From Baylisascaris procyonis (lineage: Eukaryota > Nematoda > Chromadorea > Rhabditida > Ascarididae): DNA of 64,000 nt. Of this stretch, positions 1 to 14,800 are shown one piece after another. Made by a program: the position numbers and the translations under genes. Numbering within the stretch: position 1 is the stretch's first letter; each line of letters starts with the position of its first letter. The notes under the pieces are model-generated. The model saw nothing but the letters and a program-made list of their open reading frames with translations, was not told the DNA's origin and did no database searches. Location: contig JAZARR010000088.1 of NCBI GenBank assembly GCA_037389465.1, positions 3,100,001-3,164,000 on the forward strand, given 5' to 3'.

Positions 1-2313
1 AAATATTTTTTTCTAGTTTTTATTCGGTTTTCGTACTTTTACAGGTAATAAGCCAACAAAATAGTAGTATGGTATTAGAGTTGAAATAGTTTTTGGTAAA
101 GATCTTAGCTCTCACTTTCATAACTATCGCAGTAAATTTGCTAATGAGTGAAATCAGATTATTTTCATAAAAAAAAAAGAATGAGGAGTAATGGGGAAAA
201 CTATTCTGCGAGTTTGAATTTACCTTCGAGTCTCGAATTATTTTAATGTACTTATTTCACGAAGTTGGTATACGAAGGTATTTTGTTCTAAATGGGTCGC
301 GTAATATTGTTATGACGCCACGAAGTTTTCTGCTCTTTTCAATCATTCTGTTGATAATTTTTTAAATCTCTTTTATGTAATCTTCAGTTGTATGCCATTT
401 TTGTTAATTCGTTATGGATCTGCTCGCTTGTTTGTGTTTTATAGCGCAAAATTTAGGTAGCTTTTGCGTCACCTTAACGGCAATACTTCACTATTCGGTG
501 ATTGTTCTCATCGAGTTCTTTTATTTCCATTTTATCTTGCATCTTTAAAATTAACCTTTTATGCGCTTCATTAGCGTAACTACTCCGAAACTTTCTATAA
601 TTAGCCATTACTTGTTTTTGTTTTTTAGTTGCAAATCATTTCCTTTATTATGTGGTCATTGTTGAAAATGCATCAGTTAAGAGGCAAAATTGAATTATCA
701 CGAAGAAGTCACGCGGTTTAATATTTTCGCAAGCTTGGTGCATTTTATTGTTAATTTACAATACTGCTTTCTGCTCCTTTTTTGTCGAAGGTGTTGTTTA
801 AAAACGCTTTTTATAGAAATTTCAAGGTAGGCGCATAAGTGTTTGAGAGGGAACCCGATAAAATGCAACGACCAAGTTTTTTATTCCGTTCCTTTTTAAT
901 TTCGTTATTAATGAAGATGCATTTAAGTGTTAGAAATATTATGGGGAGGAGAGGGATTTGGTGCTCGTTGAGTGATTGTGTTTAGAATAATATTGCACGT
1001 CATTAATCTATTTGCTGACCAAATTTTACAAGTCATAAACTAAAGTCAAAAGCAGTGCAAAGTTTTCTTTATTTCTCCACAAAAAGGAAGGCAGTATTAT
1101 AGTCTCGGGAACTTTATAACGCCTTTGCTTCTAATGTGATGAAGAGCGGAAAAGCATGCATAATAAAAAACAATCAATGCATTTGATAGATGTTCTTTGT
1201 CTAGGTTTAGCTGCACGATCCTGAATAGGCTAGCTACTAGCGAAATGGCCTATAAAATTTGTCTCAGAGCCGAGATGAAAGGAAGAAATTAAACTGATTT
1301 AAGATTCTACCGCGGACTCGTCCATCCGAAGTGCTCTCGTATTAATCAACACCAGGGAAATAAACAGTGTGAAACGCTTGTTGAGATGACAGCTGGTTTT
1401 GTTACGCACTTTATCGTCGGGCCCTTTTTGTTTTTCTACATGGGTGGTCTGCAACGTCGCAATGTTTGTATAATTGTGGATGAGCGGCAACTCCAACATG
1501 AGAGAGAACTTGCGCATGGTTTTGCATCTTTGGTGATACCTCAGAAATTCTGCTGTCCGTTTTTAGTGGCATTTATTCCATGGAATTTTTTCAGGTTGTC
1601 ATCGCTCAAAGGCCACAATTTTGAAAGCACGCCCGATTTTTCGACATCTCAGCGAAGAACTGATGTACAGGCATCAAGCTCCTCCGAAGAAATTCCGGCT
1701 CTTCTTAAGGTTCCGGAAGATGGTGATTTTTTTGGTTTCTTTGGTGTCCACTATATATATGACGTACATATGCATGTATACAAACGTGTGCACCTGCATG
1801 TGCACTGTTTATACGTATACATTGTGTAAACATATATTGAAAAATTCTCACAAGTATTGCTGTATGATGACTTTATACTTACTTCATTGACAGCAGATCG
1901 TGTTTAAGCATACTTCTAACACTGTACTTACATTCAACTGCTTTTGTTCAGTCTTCATGGACGCTAATGGAGCATGAGCTTAAAGAACGAGCTTCCATCT
2001 CGTTATATATAAAAGATACTACGTCAGTAACGTCAGCTTCAATTTGAAACTATAGCTGCAAAGCTTTTCAGCAAAGTATTGAGTGACGAAATGAAGCTCA
2101 TTAGAGAATTGAAGTAGGCGAGAAAGCTTTCGTCACTGTAAAAACGATTTGAGGCCAAAATGAGGCTAGGCACTCATCTCCGGCATGATTCAGCTCTCAG
2201 CGAACATACTGTTCTTAAAGAATCAACCAGATGAAGGGAATGGCTATTTTAAAGGTTGTTTATCTACGCGGATATTATGCAGAAAATATCTACTTTTGGT
2301 TTTTAATTTCCAG
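1..2313 (+). other. Presumed afadin intron/upstream sequence
   Basis: About 2.3 kb before the first certain afadin exon. The certain exon opens in phase 0 in the middle of the protein, so this must be intron, possibly with small exons. I could not recognise the RA or FHA domains expected further upstream in the protein, so the gene's 5' part lies left of the window. The only exon candidate I see is 1595-1709. Other open frames here, such as 1386-1829 read as a whole, have no family resemblance. Confidence 0.6.
1595..1709 (+). CDS. Possible extra afadin linker exon (weak)
   Basis: A TTTTTTCAG acceptor is followed by an open frame coding a Ser-rich, acidic stretch (residues such as TSQRRTDVQASSSSEEIP). 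This composition would suit the linker between the FHA and DIL domains. A donor at AAG|GTTCCG would give 115 nt ending in phase 0, matching the next certain exon at 2314. The donor is weak and I cannot align the peptide to known afadins, so this may be chance. Confidence 0.25.
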
Positions 2314-5300
2314 CGGAAACTTTTTGATTCTGTTCTTGAATTTCACTTTGCAGCGGAGGACGAGCTTCTTTCACATATATTAAGCGATTATGCGGGAACA
2401 CTTCAATTCAAGTTGGCACCAGCGTTTATCGTATATATGGTCGTTCGACAGAGATTAGTCGCGGGCGAGCGTCCCTTAAGGGAACGGTGTGCGCAATCGG
2501 TACGCATGTTCATGGTAAAGATCGCCCAACGGATCCGTGCTTTGCATACGGTGAATTCATTGCTTTCGTGATTTTATTTCTCATTCTTTGTGATGTTGTA
2601 CTCACTGTTGTGTTTTTCATTGTTTTCAAGTTTTCTGATACGTATGAGTTGTAATTAAGTGTGGTTATTTCATGTAGACATCACTTGATAGTTTTATGAG
2701 GTCTGTCAGATACCCAAAGTAGGTAACGTTCGACTTCTTTTGCTTTTTATGAGCCTTATTTAAAAAAACTTTGGAAAAATCCATCTCACAGTCATCCCTT
2801 CTTTACATGAACCTTTACATGAATCGCTGTCCATCTGCTGTGCAGTTGGAGACGGCTAACGATATTAGGAGATCGATTGCTGTAAAATGATGCTTGGTTG
2901 AAATATGTTTTAATTAAATAATGCTATATGCACTCGCGATTCTCTAAAAGCTTTAATTTTTAGGCCAAAATAACTGCAGTTCTTTTTCATGCTGCTTCGT
3001 TTGGTCATTTTCCATGGCCTTTATGACTTGGATCTTTTTAATTTTTTGAGAAATAAGATATTATACATACGGTTCTAGTACGGCTACTTAGCACACGACT
3101 AATGCCACATCGGTGCTTACGTAGATACTGTTTGTCCTTTATATAAGTGATTTTAGGAGCGAAGCCTAAGAAAAGAGCTCTACGCATTTTGGATGGCTAA
3201 CTCAAGCGAGATGTTGAATTTTTTAAAGCAGGTTAGCTGCTTATCAATCTTTTCAATATTTTCACTACATTTGATATCAGTTTCCTTGAGCGTTGCTGAC
3301 AGCTGCTAAAATACCTCTTTTCTAGATTATTTTATAATATTAAAGATATCGCTTTACGCATCTTCGCTTGAGATAAGCGTTTGTTGACTTACTGCATATA
3401 AAAATGAAGGTGGATGCTGAGTCAATGAAACAGAAGTGGTTATAATAGTTCATTTGAACACACCAAGGAGGTGAGGTATGAAAAGCTGAAGAAAACTGTT
3501 GATATGCACTATCACTAGAATTAAACGGTTTTGTTGTTTAATGAGATTTTTCTGGATGGATTCGCATGAAGCACATTTCTCAGGTATGCTGGATTAAATC
3601 ATGATTTGTTTTCATAATGTATCGATGCAATGCACTGTCAATTATTTATTCCATATGAATTAGATAAATGGATTAGAAAGGTAATCTTAAGGATATGGAT
3701 TTGCAAACAATGACCGAAGGTCCTCCACAGCAATTACTCGTTGAATGTGTGGAGAGCTCATTTAACTTATTGAGTGGATCATTCAAGGATGACTTACGTC
3801 GTGCTATCGGATCGCTTATTGATTGTCGTCTTGATGACAATTCTGCTTGTAGTATGTTGTTTTTCGTTGGTTGAATTCATTTCGTGATATCTTTGCAAAA
3901 GTGGCGAGATTTTCCGATGTGATTGTTGCAGCGAGTGCAAAGCATTCTTTAATCTTCCGATTATGATTTTGAGATTAGGTTTCGATCACCATCGATATTT
4001 GACTCGAAAATTATCCTCAAAGATTTACTACGTAGTTTTGTTTTAACAAAATTTTGGACAATTTTCTTCCATCGTCACTGTTTCAGTAATCAATATTTAG
4101 CCGGAGGGAAAATGCTTCAGAGCATTCATCTTTGTGAATATTGTTTGTTCATATATAGCTTTTTGCTTACTACCTTAAGTGGGAAATAGCTGTGGTACTT
4201 TTCGCCGAAAAGGGTAATGCTATTGAGCATCAGCTAACGATTATATTGAAATTCCTATAAGAGTCTGAAATAATTTCAGTGGAAATTACCTGAAGAGTAT
4301 CTATGAGGAGTTTTGATTCAATCGGCGATTAATTCCACATTCAATGCGTTTGCTCTAACTGTATTCGGTGATTATTAAATATTCCATTATGACACTACTA
4401 AGCAAATATTGTTTTAGATGAGACAATAATGTTATTATCGGAAGCGGTTCACGTTCTGCGCAAACATCGAGTCAATGCGGCACTCACTATTCAATTATTC
4501 TCACAGCTCTTTTTCTACATTAGTGCTGAAGTGTTCAACTGGCTTGTCTCACCAGCTGGTGCCCCATATTGCAGCACTGCTTTTGGAGTGAGGTATAATT
4601 TTAGGATATTTGGTATTCATTTCGATATAAAGTTGAGAAAAGATTTGTCATCAAAAGTCTATACTATTGAGCACTTGATCCTCTTCTTAGTACCCATCGG
4701 AGTCAATATGTTGTAAAACCTTCCCACCTACTCTCATACTTTCTATAAGCTTAGCTGCGAATATTGGCTTCAGTTAGTAATCATGCAGGCTATCAACTCG
4801 ACTGGCCAACTTACATAGTTGGGCGAAACAGCAAGGGATGGAACTACCTGCGATATGTCATATGGATAAGATTCAACAAGCAGTCAACCTGCTTACGACA
4901 CCCAAAACTGTTGATGATGTGACAGCATTGGGCGCCACATGTTACAAATTGAACAGCGTTCAGGTGGGTGCATGGTTTTTCATGTAGCACTTTTTATTAG
5001 CTTTGCTTTTTTATGCTGTTTTATTCTGGACCTTTTTATGTTCTATAGGCGATTTAATGGTTGTCTAATTTATTTTATCTATTTCAACATCGCGGGATGG
5101 GACAACATAAAAAAGTATGTGAGCATGACCAGAAAATGGAGCAAAGCGTTCAGGTAGTTACAATTTGCGAATAGAAATTTAATGTATAAAAGCAGCAATG
5201 TCGTGTAGATCGAAGCGACTGTGCCGCAGTTTAAAAGCTGAAGGAATAGATCCATTAACGATATCGATCAGAAACGGACTTCATGCTCGTCTAACATGAA

Positions 5301-5848
5301 ACTAAAAGCTGTGCAGAAATTCATTTATGCTGCAACATTTTTCGCCAAGCTGAAGCTGATGCTCACGTCGATTGCAGAGAGGTGCAAATTGAAATATTTG
5401 TGGAAGCGATATGTCAGAAAAGTAGCACATAATTTTATAACAAAGCATTAAGTCATACTTGAACCTGCGATATTATAGTGACTCCAGGTTGAATATTTTC
5501 TATCTAACGGTGTAATTGGGCTGGTTTGGACGATGTTATACTTCGAGAAATGCAATCTAAGTGGACCGTTTCTGGTCGTTCTTTAACAACCTGATATCAG
5601 AGACTAAACATGGAAAGCACTCAAAAATATGCTGTAATGTGTGCATGTTCAGGTGAGGTTTCTGCTTGAGCATATGGTTGTCGACGTGGGAGAAGAACCC
5701 ATAAGCAAGGAAGTCATTGAAAGTGTAGTTCGGCTTGCGGAAACACAAGCCGATCGCATGGCCATAGAGGATGGAATTGGAGTACAACTCGAGGAGAACT
5801 CTTTGCTGCAGTTGCCTTTCCTCTTACCAGAAGATGGATACTGTTCCA
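2314..5848 (+). other. afd-1: Afadin DIL (dilute) domain exons
   Basis: Exons 1-6 (residues 1 to about 340 of the visible part) encode the DIL region shared by afadins and class V myosin tails. Direct matches in order are LEF..AEDELLSHIL (cf. vertebrate IEF..SEDAFLSAII), FWMANSSEMLNFLKQ, VNAALTIQLFSQLFFYI, WAKQQGMELPAICH, CYKLNSVQ and LQLPFLLPEDGYC. The order and spacing follow the vertebrate protein, which is why I treat these scattered exons as one gene. Confidence 0.9.
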
Positions 5849-8800
5849 GTTAGTTATTTTTGATTCTTGAGGTTCTTTTTTCGATTTATGATGGTCTTGA
5901 TGCTGACTGTTTTTTATTTATGACCAAAGGATAAGTTGAAATATATGCGAAACGTTCTCAATAGGATAACCTATAGAAAAGACAGTTTTACATTCAGAAG
6001 AAAGGTTCAAGTAGACGATGTTCCTAAATTTTTTAAGATTGTTTTCCAGCTCTTATGTGCGCCATTCCCCCATGATATTAAATAGTAATTGTGAATTTCT
6101 TGTAATACCAATATCTGTAGGATCGTCCGCTTACTAAACTGGTAGCATCAAACTGGGTAAGATGAAATGCCCCTTTTTAGGATGGTGGGATCTTGTGCAT
6201 TCCATTGCTTACCTGTTTTATTCGTCAAAACCAATCTTATGCAGAGTTTTCGAGTCGGGGGAGGGAGGGGGATATAACGATTCAGTTGAGCTTACTAGCG
6301 AAAAATTTTCCTGTGCTAATGGATCTGGTCTAAGCAGGTTGACATGCTAGTCGGCGTAGATCGGTTATATTTCTTTTTTGGAAGGCACAACGTATTGTCC
6401 AAGATAAAGGCCGAGTGGAATTCATCACTGGAAATTTGTTGGGTGAACTGATTTCGCACGAAGTGCTTGCATAAACAGACGTAATGAGGTTTCGCCTCAC
6501 CAAATGATGCAAGCTGTGCCAAATTATGTTTTAACCACCTGATTCTTGTCCATCTGATAGTGAGGGAGTCTGTAAATTGTAATCAGTGTTCGAAAAAGGT
6601 TGCATTTAGAATGAATGTTGATTTATTTGCATGATAACAAATATGACAGGTTTTTGAAAAGTTGGCATGATTTCATTTCCAATTGATATTGGTTCTAACG
6701 TTTGATTTTAAGGACATTTTTCAAAGTTATATTTTTTTATCCTTACCGGTGTTTTGATCAAGAACCTGCTTTTTTGACGGTTTATTGTAAATATTGGTTC
6801 TTTTTTAAAAGAAAGGATGGAAAAGAGAGGTAGAGGGAGGGAGACCTTCAGTGAAATTTAATATTACCTAAAAGTGTGCTAGAGTTTGAAGCAATATGTT
6901 ATAATAAAGTAAAATTTCGCCTTTTCCAGGTGTTTTATATTCAGTTCCACCATCGGTGACAAGTTTTATTGGTACACTGCAACAACAAGGTTTAATGTTT
7001 TTTCTTTTAAATATATCTTTGAAACTTGTTGATATTGATGAAATTTCTTTTTATTGTTTTAAGATAATTTTAACTTTCCTTTTCAGCTATAAGTTGCTAA
7101 AATTATGCCTAAAATATTTGAATGCATTATTCAGAAGCTTGTCCAACATTCTCTTTTCATTCCAAATGAATAGTCTTCTAGCTCATCGCAGCTTCAGTGA
7201 TCTTTTCAAACTGCTTCGGTGATATTATTGATATAGCTAATGGTTGTTTAATTTTTTTCCGCTTGTTAGTCCTTATTTCGGAAGCCTTCTTAGAGTAGAA
7301 AACATCAGAAGTGGTGAAGAGAAGAATGTTTTAAATAATTTCTAAAAAAAAAAAGCGCATTCTTTAGATGTGTTTTCTTTACTAGTGGAGGTTATTAATT
7401 TAGGCACGGACTTTGATTTTTTCGCCATTTTTTACGCATCTTTTGATTTATTCGCTATTTTATTGTTAAGGGAAGCCATTTTTCACAATCGTGAGCGAAG
7501 AATGAAATGCATATGAAATTTTCGTATCTGTAGAGTTGTTGCAGTATTTCATTTTCGCAATTGAGGGTGTTACGATATTAAAAATCGTTCTTATATACTT
7601 TAAATATCGTATTTTTATAGGATTATGCTGTTTGCTACCTCAAATTAAGTCAACAACTGGAAGTTGGACAGTGCATTTCTGTGATGATGGGGCACGTGGT
7701 GCACCCACATCTGCCCCACGAGTGCCGCTCCACTCGATGCAGGTTTGTCTCTTGCATTTTTCAAATTGGGCGATTGGGCGATTAAACGAGATTTTTTATG
7801 TGCTTATGAGCAAGGGATTGTGCTATAGTGTGAGGTATAGCCTAAGTAACTTGCAGAGGTAAAATATTATACGCTCGTTTACCGAGAAGTTGACCTTGTG
7901 GATATATGTAGAATGTTAAGTGGTAAGTTGTAGTTCCACTTTAGATCTCGAACTAAGGGAATTCAGAGTCCACCATCCTGCATTTTTTCTTTCATGAGGC
8001 TGTTGTTAAACATGATTGGTACTGCTGCATATCCATTACCGTTTCCCACTCTGTTTTAGATTATTTTGTCCGCAGATGCTCTGAATCGCCTAGAGCTGAC
8101 ATCAGTTAGTGCAGTTATAGGCAGGAAAACTCGTTTTCTTAACATCTATAAGAAATCTACAGGCGATTGCTTGTAAAGAAGTGATTGCTGTTCTTGCCGT
8201 CAGTTTAGCGCTTTGCCTCAATTTGATTCGATGATTTTTCCTCTGCAGGTACATGGCTCAACGTCAGGTATATCTAATGCCCATGGAATGTCGTCGAATG
8301 ACGTGTATGGAAGGACATCGTCGTTGAGTGGTTGCTCGTCGATGCAGTCGCTCAACAGGTCACGTAATGATGGCTACACATCTAACACCGCACAATCGTT
8401 TTCCCAGCAGGTAATATTTGTGGGAAGCAGATCATTTTGAGGATGTTGGCAACTATCTAAAGACAGTAGACACAATCATAGAATTCATTTGCAAAATCGG
8501 ATTGGATGGTAAAATATCAGCTTAGAAATTTTTGACGAGGATTATTGCCTACTGTCGATATTTTAATCTTATAATATGACACCTTTCATCGTTTTTGCAA
8601 TTGTTTGTGTTGAGAATGTTGTGATGATGTTATTAAGTTTATTATATTGCAGGAACGTGTTCCAAAAATTGTGCAGATCTCATTCTGTCGTGGTACAGCT
8701 GGAATCGGATTAAGTATCGTTGCGGCACAGGTATGTATTGTGCTTTAATGCTTTAGATGATTTGATACGGCAGAAACTAGAATGCCAAATTGAGAACGAG

Positions 8801-11800
8801 AAGAGGGGAGGGGGAGTGATAGGTGAAAGCGAGTTTTGAGGGGTCGCATTCTCTTATTCTAGTGCATAGGTGGATGTTTGTTGTTGTCTGCTAACCTACC
8901 ACTTAAAAATGCTTAACGTGTTGTGGTTAATTTTTAAAGGAATTATTAAATACGAGTCGCTTTTGTCCGATAATCTCTTCGATCGTTAATAATTTTATCC
9001 TTTTATTACCGTTATTTGTTGTCGAAGATGATTTGATTATTGGGCACTTCAGGTTAACACACTCAAGTAGACAAATTTGCTTGGAAAATATTGCACGTAT
9101 TTCATCACGTTTGTTCTATCGGTCAAATATTATAGATTGATGCGATTGAGTGATCAGTGTGCTATATTTAGCGATGAATGCGGCTTTTTTTAAAAAATAA
9201 TATTTATTGTGTTCATTGGAATATTGTGGAGGTGTTTCGATATAGGTGTGCAGTGTTCCAATTTGTGCGATTTGTAGTGCTGCAGATAAGATCTATGCGT
9301 AAGTCATGTTTTCGTGTTTGTGTGGTGTGTGAATGTCTGATTTGCCGCGTTGATAGGCAGAACATCGTCGGATGCGTCGCGCAATTTGTGCAACTCCATT
9401 TCGATTCGTCGTATGGTTACGTGACGGTGACCGTATTTTTTTGGGTGACAAAAAAAAGGGCAGTTTTTTCGTGCGTGCACTACTCTTAGCTGTGTGCGCC
9501 ACTTCCATTACGTATTGGGGAGTGCACCATTGCTCGAAACGAACTTCATAATTGCAAGCAGCGATCACTGTTGCTTCATTAGTGCGTTGGTGGGATCAGT
9601 TACAGCATCCGATACTGTAAAAAAAGCTCCGAAACCATGATGTTCTGCTTGGTTCAGGGAATCGGTGAGCGTTCCGTTGGCATTTATGTCAAGAAGGTTG
9701 TCGATGGGAGCGCCGCACACCAGGTAAGGAACTTCCAATTTTTTCTCATCAACTGCTCAAGTTTTTTAGGTCTTATTTGCATATTTCAAGTGTTTTGATC
9801 GTACTAGGAAACATGAACCTTCGCTTTATGAATTTATAATGTTTCGTACATATTGGGATCTTGAAGCGTTTTTTCAGTGAGACTACTTAATTCGTTGTTC
9901 CTACAAATCTTTCGGTATCTCGATAATAACGGGGATAGACAATAGTGAATTTGGTTTTTGTATTTTGAACGCAGTCTCTTCTGAAAGGAATCAACTTTTC
10001 CTTTTGAAAGGATTTACTTCTATACTGTTTTTGAAAGCTTCTTGTTGTTCTATGGCAGATCTGCTTTTTTAGTTGAATATTTATTATTGTCAAGGGAGCG
10101 CTAGTATAGAAATAGTGAGCTTTTTGGAAATTATTGCAGCATATAAAAGAAATATGTTAGATTTTATTTATGGTTGGCTTGTAATGACCTGTTTCCCTCG
10201 GAGAATCGGTTGTAATAGTAGATTTAAGAATGAGAGACCGAATAGTAATAGTAGTAATCGCAATAGCCAACAGTGTTATTAATATCAATAAGTATAAGTG
10301 TACCAATGATGAGTTACTGATGCTAACATCGAAAATAATGATGGTAATAATATCGAAGTTTAGGATGGCCGTCTGGAACCTGGAGATCAGCTCCTGTCCG
10401 TTAATGGACAGTCGCTAGTTGGGATCACTCAGGGCGAGTAAGTTTTTTCGTTATTTTCGTTTTTTTTTTTTTGTTTTGTTTGGACAAAAAAATGTATGAG
10501 ATGTGATTGCTTGAAGGTATCTTTAGTCGGCATAATATAAGCATGTTGTATTGTCTTTTTCACCTGTTATACTTCATAAAATATTCAATAAATATTGAAT
10601 TTTATTATGAGGCGTTTTTTCAAGTGAGTGAAAACCTTGTGGGTAGATATTTCCGGATTTCCGGGAACATTTCCGGAGTTGCGGAAAGAGTTTCCGGAAA
10701 TAAATGTGACACAATATAAGCGGCCAAAGTTTTTTACCTTTTTAATACCCCTAATTTTTAATTCTATCTGTTCTATCTCAAAATGATAAGCTGACATTGT
10801 TTCTTTTCATATTTTAGCTATCGCTTATCACATTTGTATTTCAACTTTATTCTCATATTTCTGTACTAATCTTGGGGCCTGTTATTAGTTGGCAGCTGGA
10901 GGGCTACGGATATTGCTAAGTTCAATTTTATTTTTCTATCAACATCACTTTTCCTTAACGTTGAGGGTTTGTGCATGTGCATTTATGATTGAAACGACGA
11001 GCCAGTAGATATCGTAATTGCATTCAACGGCGATGACAGTATCCATTTCCTGTTGAAACATGTTATGCTTATTGATAACTAATGTTCTGAAGTTTTGAAA
11101 TTGGATAGATCGAAGAGCAATCGGTATTTAGTTTTATGAAGTTTTGCATTATGTAGAGCGGCTGAAATGATGTCGCGTAGCGGGCCAGTGGTTTCTTTCG
11201 AAGTCAGCAAACAGGCAGCACACTACAACGGTCTTGAGGGATGGCTCAGCAATCCGCCTTCAGTGCCTCCCGTTCAGGTTAGCTTTTTTAAATTAGATTT
11301 CTGTTGTACATTTGTTTCGATCTGCATATTGACAAATAAATACGCTTATCGGTTTTCTGTTAGATGCTTGCTGTAATCGTCCAGACTTCACTGGTCGAGG
11401 AAATGAGTCATCATGCTAGAGCAGGGAAACTGGGTGATTTGCTTAACTCACATGCGATATGCGTAACAAAGCTAAAATAGAGCAAAAATTTTCTAATACT
11501 GATTCCTTTATAGAGATGACTGGTGCAGAATTTTTTTTCATTCTCGTGCCGAAAAATCAAAAATTTTTTAGAACCTTTTTTGTTTTGGTGTGCCTATTGT
11601 CTTGATAGGCCAAAACGTTACCTAGAATGGTTCACAGCTCCAATCAGCACATGTTGCAGTGAACCGCTAAACTGGAATCTACTGGTTCATTGCTGTAGGT
11701 ATGTGTGTGCGCAGTGCTTTTATGTTGTATTCGTAAAAATATTCGAAGGTTTATTTGCAGGCGCAGCCGATACCTCGATCTCAGCATGCAGAAAGTATCT

Positions 11801-14800
11801 CTTCATCGGTGCCAGATTATACGAACCAACCTTATGGTATTTATTGCATACATAATGAGTGTATTGGTGATTGTCATTGTCAATATAAGTTGCATAAATT
11901 TCATATTAAAGAAATATTGATTCTTAATAGGTTTGCCTGCGGAGCTGATTATCAATAAAAATTTGGGTAGATAATTTCCTGGAAAAAACATTCCTCTATT
12001 CATTTTCTCATTGATTGTATTTCTGAATTCATTCAGTCTCCTCTTTAAAGGAAAAAGGCGCAACGTGGGAAAGAGGACGTCCCTTAAAAATAAATAGATG
12101 ATCTGGTTTTGAAAAGAAAGCTTCCTGAGAAAAGCCCGAGCGTTTCATTTTAATAAGTTGCTAGGTATTTCTCCAATTTGGACTGCTGATGGGATGACAG
12201 CTCCCTTTTATTCATATACAAACATGGTCGTTGTTTTTAGAAAAATATCAACGTACTGGAAACGTATCTCGTTATGCTCGACAGAATTCCACATCATCTA
12301 CGACAGCTTCGTTGTATTCGAACGCAGCCGGTTATGAGGTAAATACATTCTTCATCTCATCTCATAGAAAAGAAACGGTAAAATTTACATGAGGAAATGC
12401 GCTTATGCACTGTGCTCTTGCAGAATTGTTTTTAGGTTTTTTTCTTTCATAAGGTGGTTAAAGGTTACATTGAACTGAATCTTTTCGGTTTCACATAAAA
12501 TTTAGAAGTACAGCAACGATCCAATGATCCAATTTACTTACACAAGAAGTTTTACTTAGAAGATGCATTGCTTAGTGTTGGAGATTTGCAAGAACAAAGA
12601 AATGAATCGCTTCAATTTTTTCGATTATTATTTGCAATTATTTGCAAACGATTGTCAAAATTAATAAGTTTCTTCTCCTCTCAGGTACGATTTGGAGAAA
12701 AAAAGTTCAGATAGAGTTATGCTTTTTTTTAGCGAAATTTAAATAGTAACATGAACGGGCCGGGAGCGTTAAATCAGAGTGGAGCAACGCAAATGCCGTT
12801 TCATTATGCTCAATCGATGCCCGATTCTCAGTTGCGTGCCACTCGGTCAGTGTCAGCATCGGAGCTCTATCATGGACAGGTAAATTTATTGCACTTGTAA
12901 ATTCCTGGCCAATGATTTTGCGGATTCATAGCTAGCATTCGATATATTAGAGACTCTAAATTCGAGTAATCTTTTCTCTTTTTGTGGAAACAAAATTCTC
13001 GTAAAATTTTTCCGTTTCTTTTTACACATCTCAAAACAACTACCTTTAGTTGCAATGACGAGCCTGTTCTCGCTGTTTCATTTTCATCTCTATCATCGCT
13101 TGCCAAAATCGCAAACAAGTAAAAGCGCATGTAATGCTACTAGTAAATCTATCCAGAAATTTCAAAAATCTTTTTTTAAATCTTAGAAACGATCCTTGAT
13201 ATTTTTTTTGTTGTGTGATAAGAAAATGCCAAGATTTATGTATTTTCAGATGGATTCAACAACAACAACAACTTCGATACCGCTGCAGAAGCAGCGTGTA
13301 TTGCCATCGCACTATCGTGCAGCAAGGCCAGTGGTGATCCAGCCTTCGCGGCCTTCACCCTCACCCACTACTCTGCGACGTGCGGGCGCTGCTTCACCAA
13401 GTCATCTTCATCCTTACACGCCATCCACATCCGCTCAGCCGGTCATCCCAATTTCGACGGTATTGTTTCCTCCCTTACGCTTTCATTTTTTTCGATATTT
13501 TCATTAATTCAAATAACAACGTAAAGCAGCCGAAATAACATGAAGTGACTCTGCGCCGAGCAGTATAAAATAGTAAAAAGTCATCGCATTACCACTTTAT
13601 TGATGGCAACTGTTTGTGAACACTGTCTTTGCGTTAAGGAAACAGTTCAGTCGATTGGATCACGTTCACAGACGCCAACCGTCGATGAGTGGCGCTCTAT
13701 ACAGCGCCAACCAAGTCCTTCACCACACTCTTTCACGGCCAACCCTCTGCAGCAGAATACGGATTATGCACGCACCGGCGTCACTTCCTTGCCTAATCCT
13801 TCTGTAAGATTCCTCTTCTTTATTAGAGTGATATTCTATCCTTCACTGCTGTTGCTTTTATTGTTTCCATCTGAGACTTTATTAGTGAATTCACTTGCAC
13901 ATTTTTATGAAAATTTGACATCTTCGTTGACGCAAGCTTTCTAATCTAAAATACAAGATTCTTTAGTAGCACAATTTGAGTGCCGTTGTTAAAGATGAAA
14001 ATCTACCAAAGCATGCCATAAATATCCGATGTTTACTTTCTTCAATAACGTGAGTAATACGAAGTGATGTGGGATTGCTCGACAGTTTATCTGATCCTTG
14101 CGATGTGTTTCCATGCGCGGAAGCGCACATCAAAAGTATTTCACAACTTTTTTCTTCTGTAGTTTAAAAGACTCGATAAAAGGATTTAGAAGTTAGTTGG
14201 ATTCCATTTACAAGTGATATGTACAATTTTGGTGAATTATCTAATTTCATCGTGTTTGTGGCTTTCAATTACATCGCTCTTAGAAAAGAAAACTAAAACA
14301 TAGATGCAGAGTTCGCAGAAAAGGGAAGAACTGAATGCACGTTTGGATAAACTGGAGGCGAAAGGCACAGCGATGAACGAATTCGAGCGACGCATGTATA
14401 GAAGTCTTGTCGATGAGCTTTCGAGAGCACCCGCACAACGTCAATTGCAACGTCCACGCCATTTACCTCCTCCACAGCCGATCAAACCCCGTTAGTATTT
14501 TAAACAACATCTGTGAATTAGGGTTAAAACCAGTTCGCAATCGATGATGACCATGTCAAGCCGCTTTCTGATATACTGACGTTTTGTCGGGTGTGCGCCA
14601 CGATATTTCTATATTGTTGATGACGTTGCTTTCTGAGGCGTAATTCACATCACGCAAGCGCTTTTTTTCATGGTCTTTTATACGAACTTGTCGATGCTTT
14701 TTGTTGAAGTTGTTTTCACATATTCATGGTTAACTAAAAATTTATTAAAAGATTTATTCAGAGGTTGTAAACAGCGTTCATGAGGACAGCCCAAGTGGTA

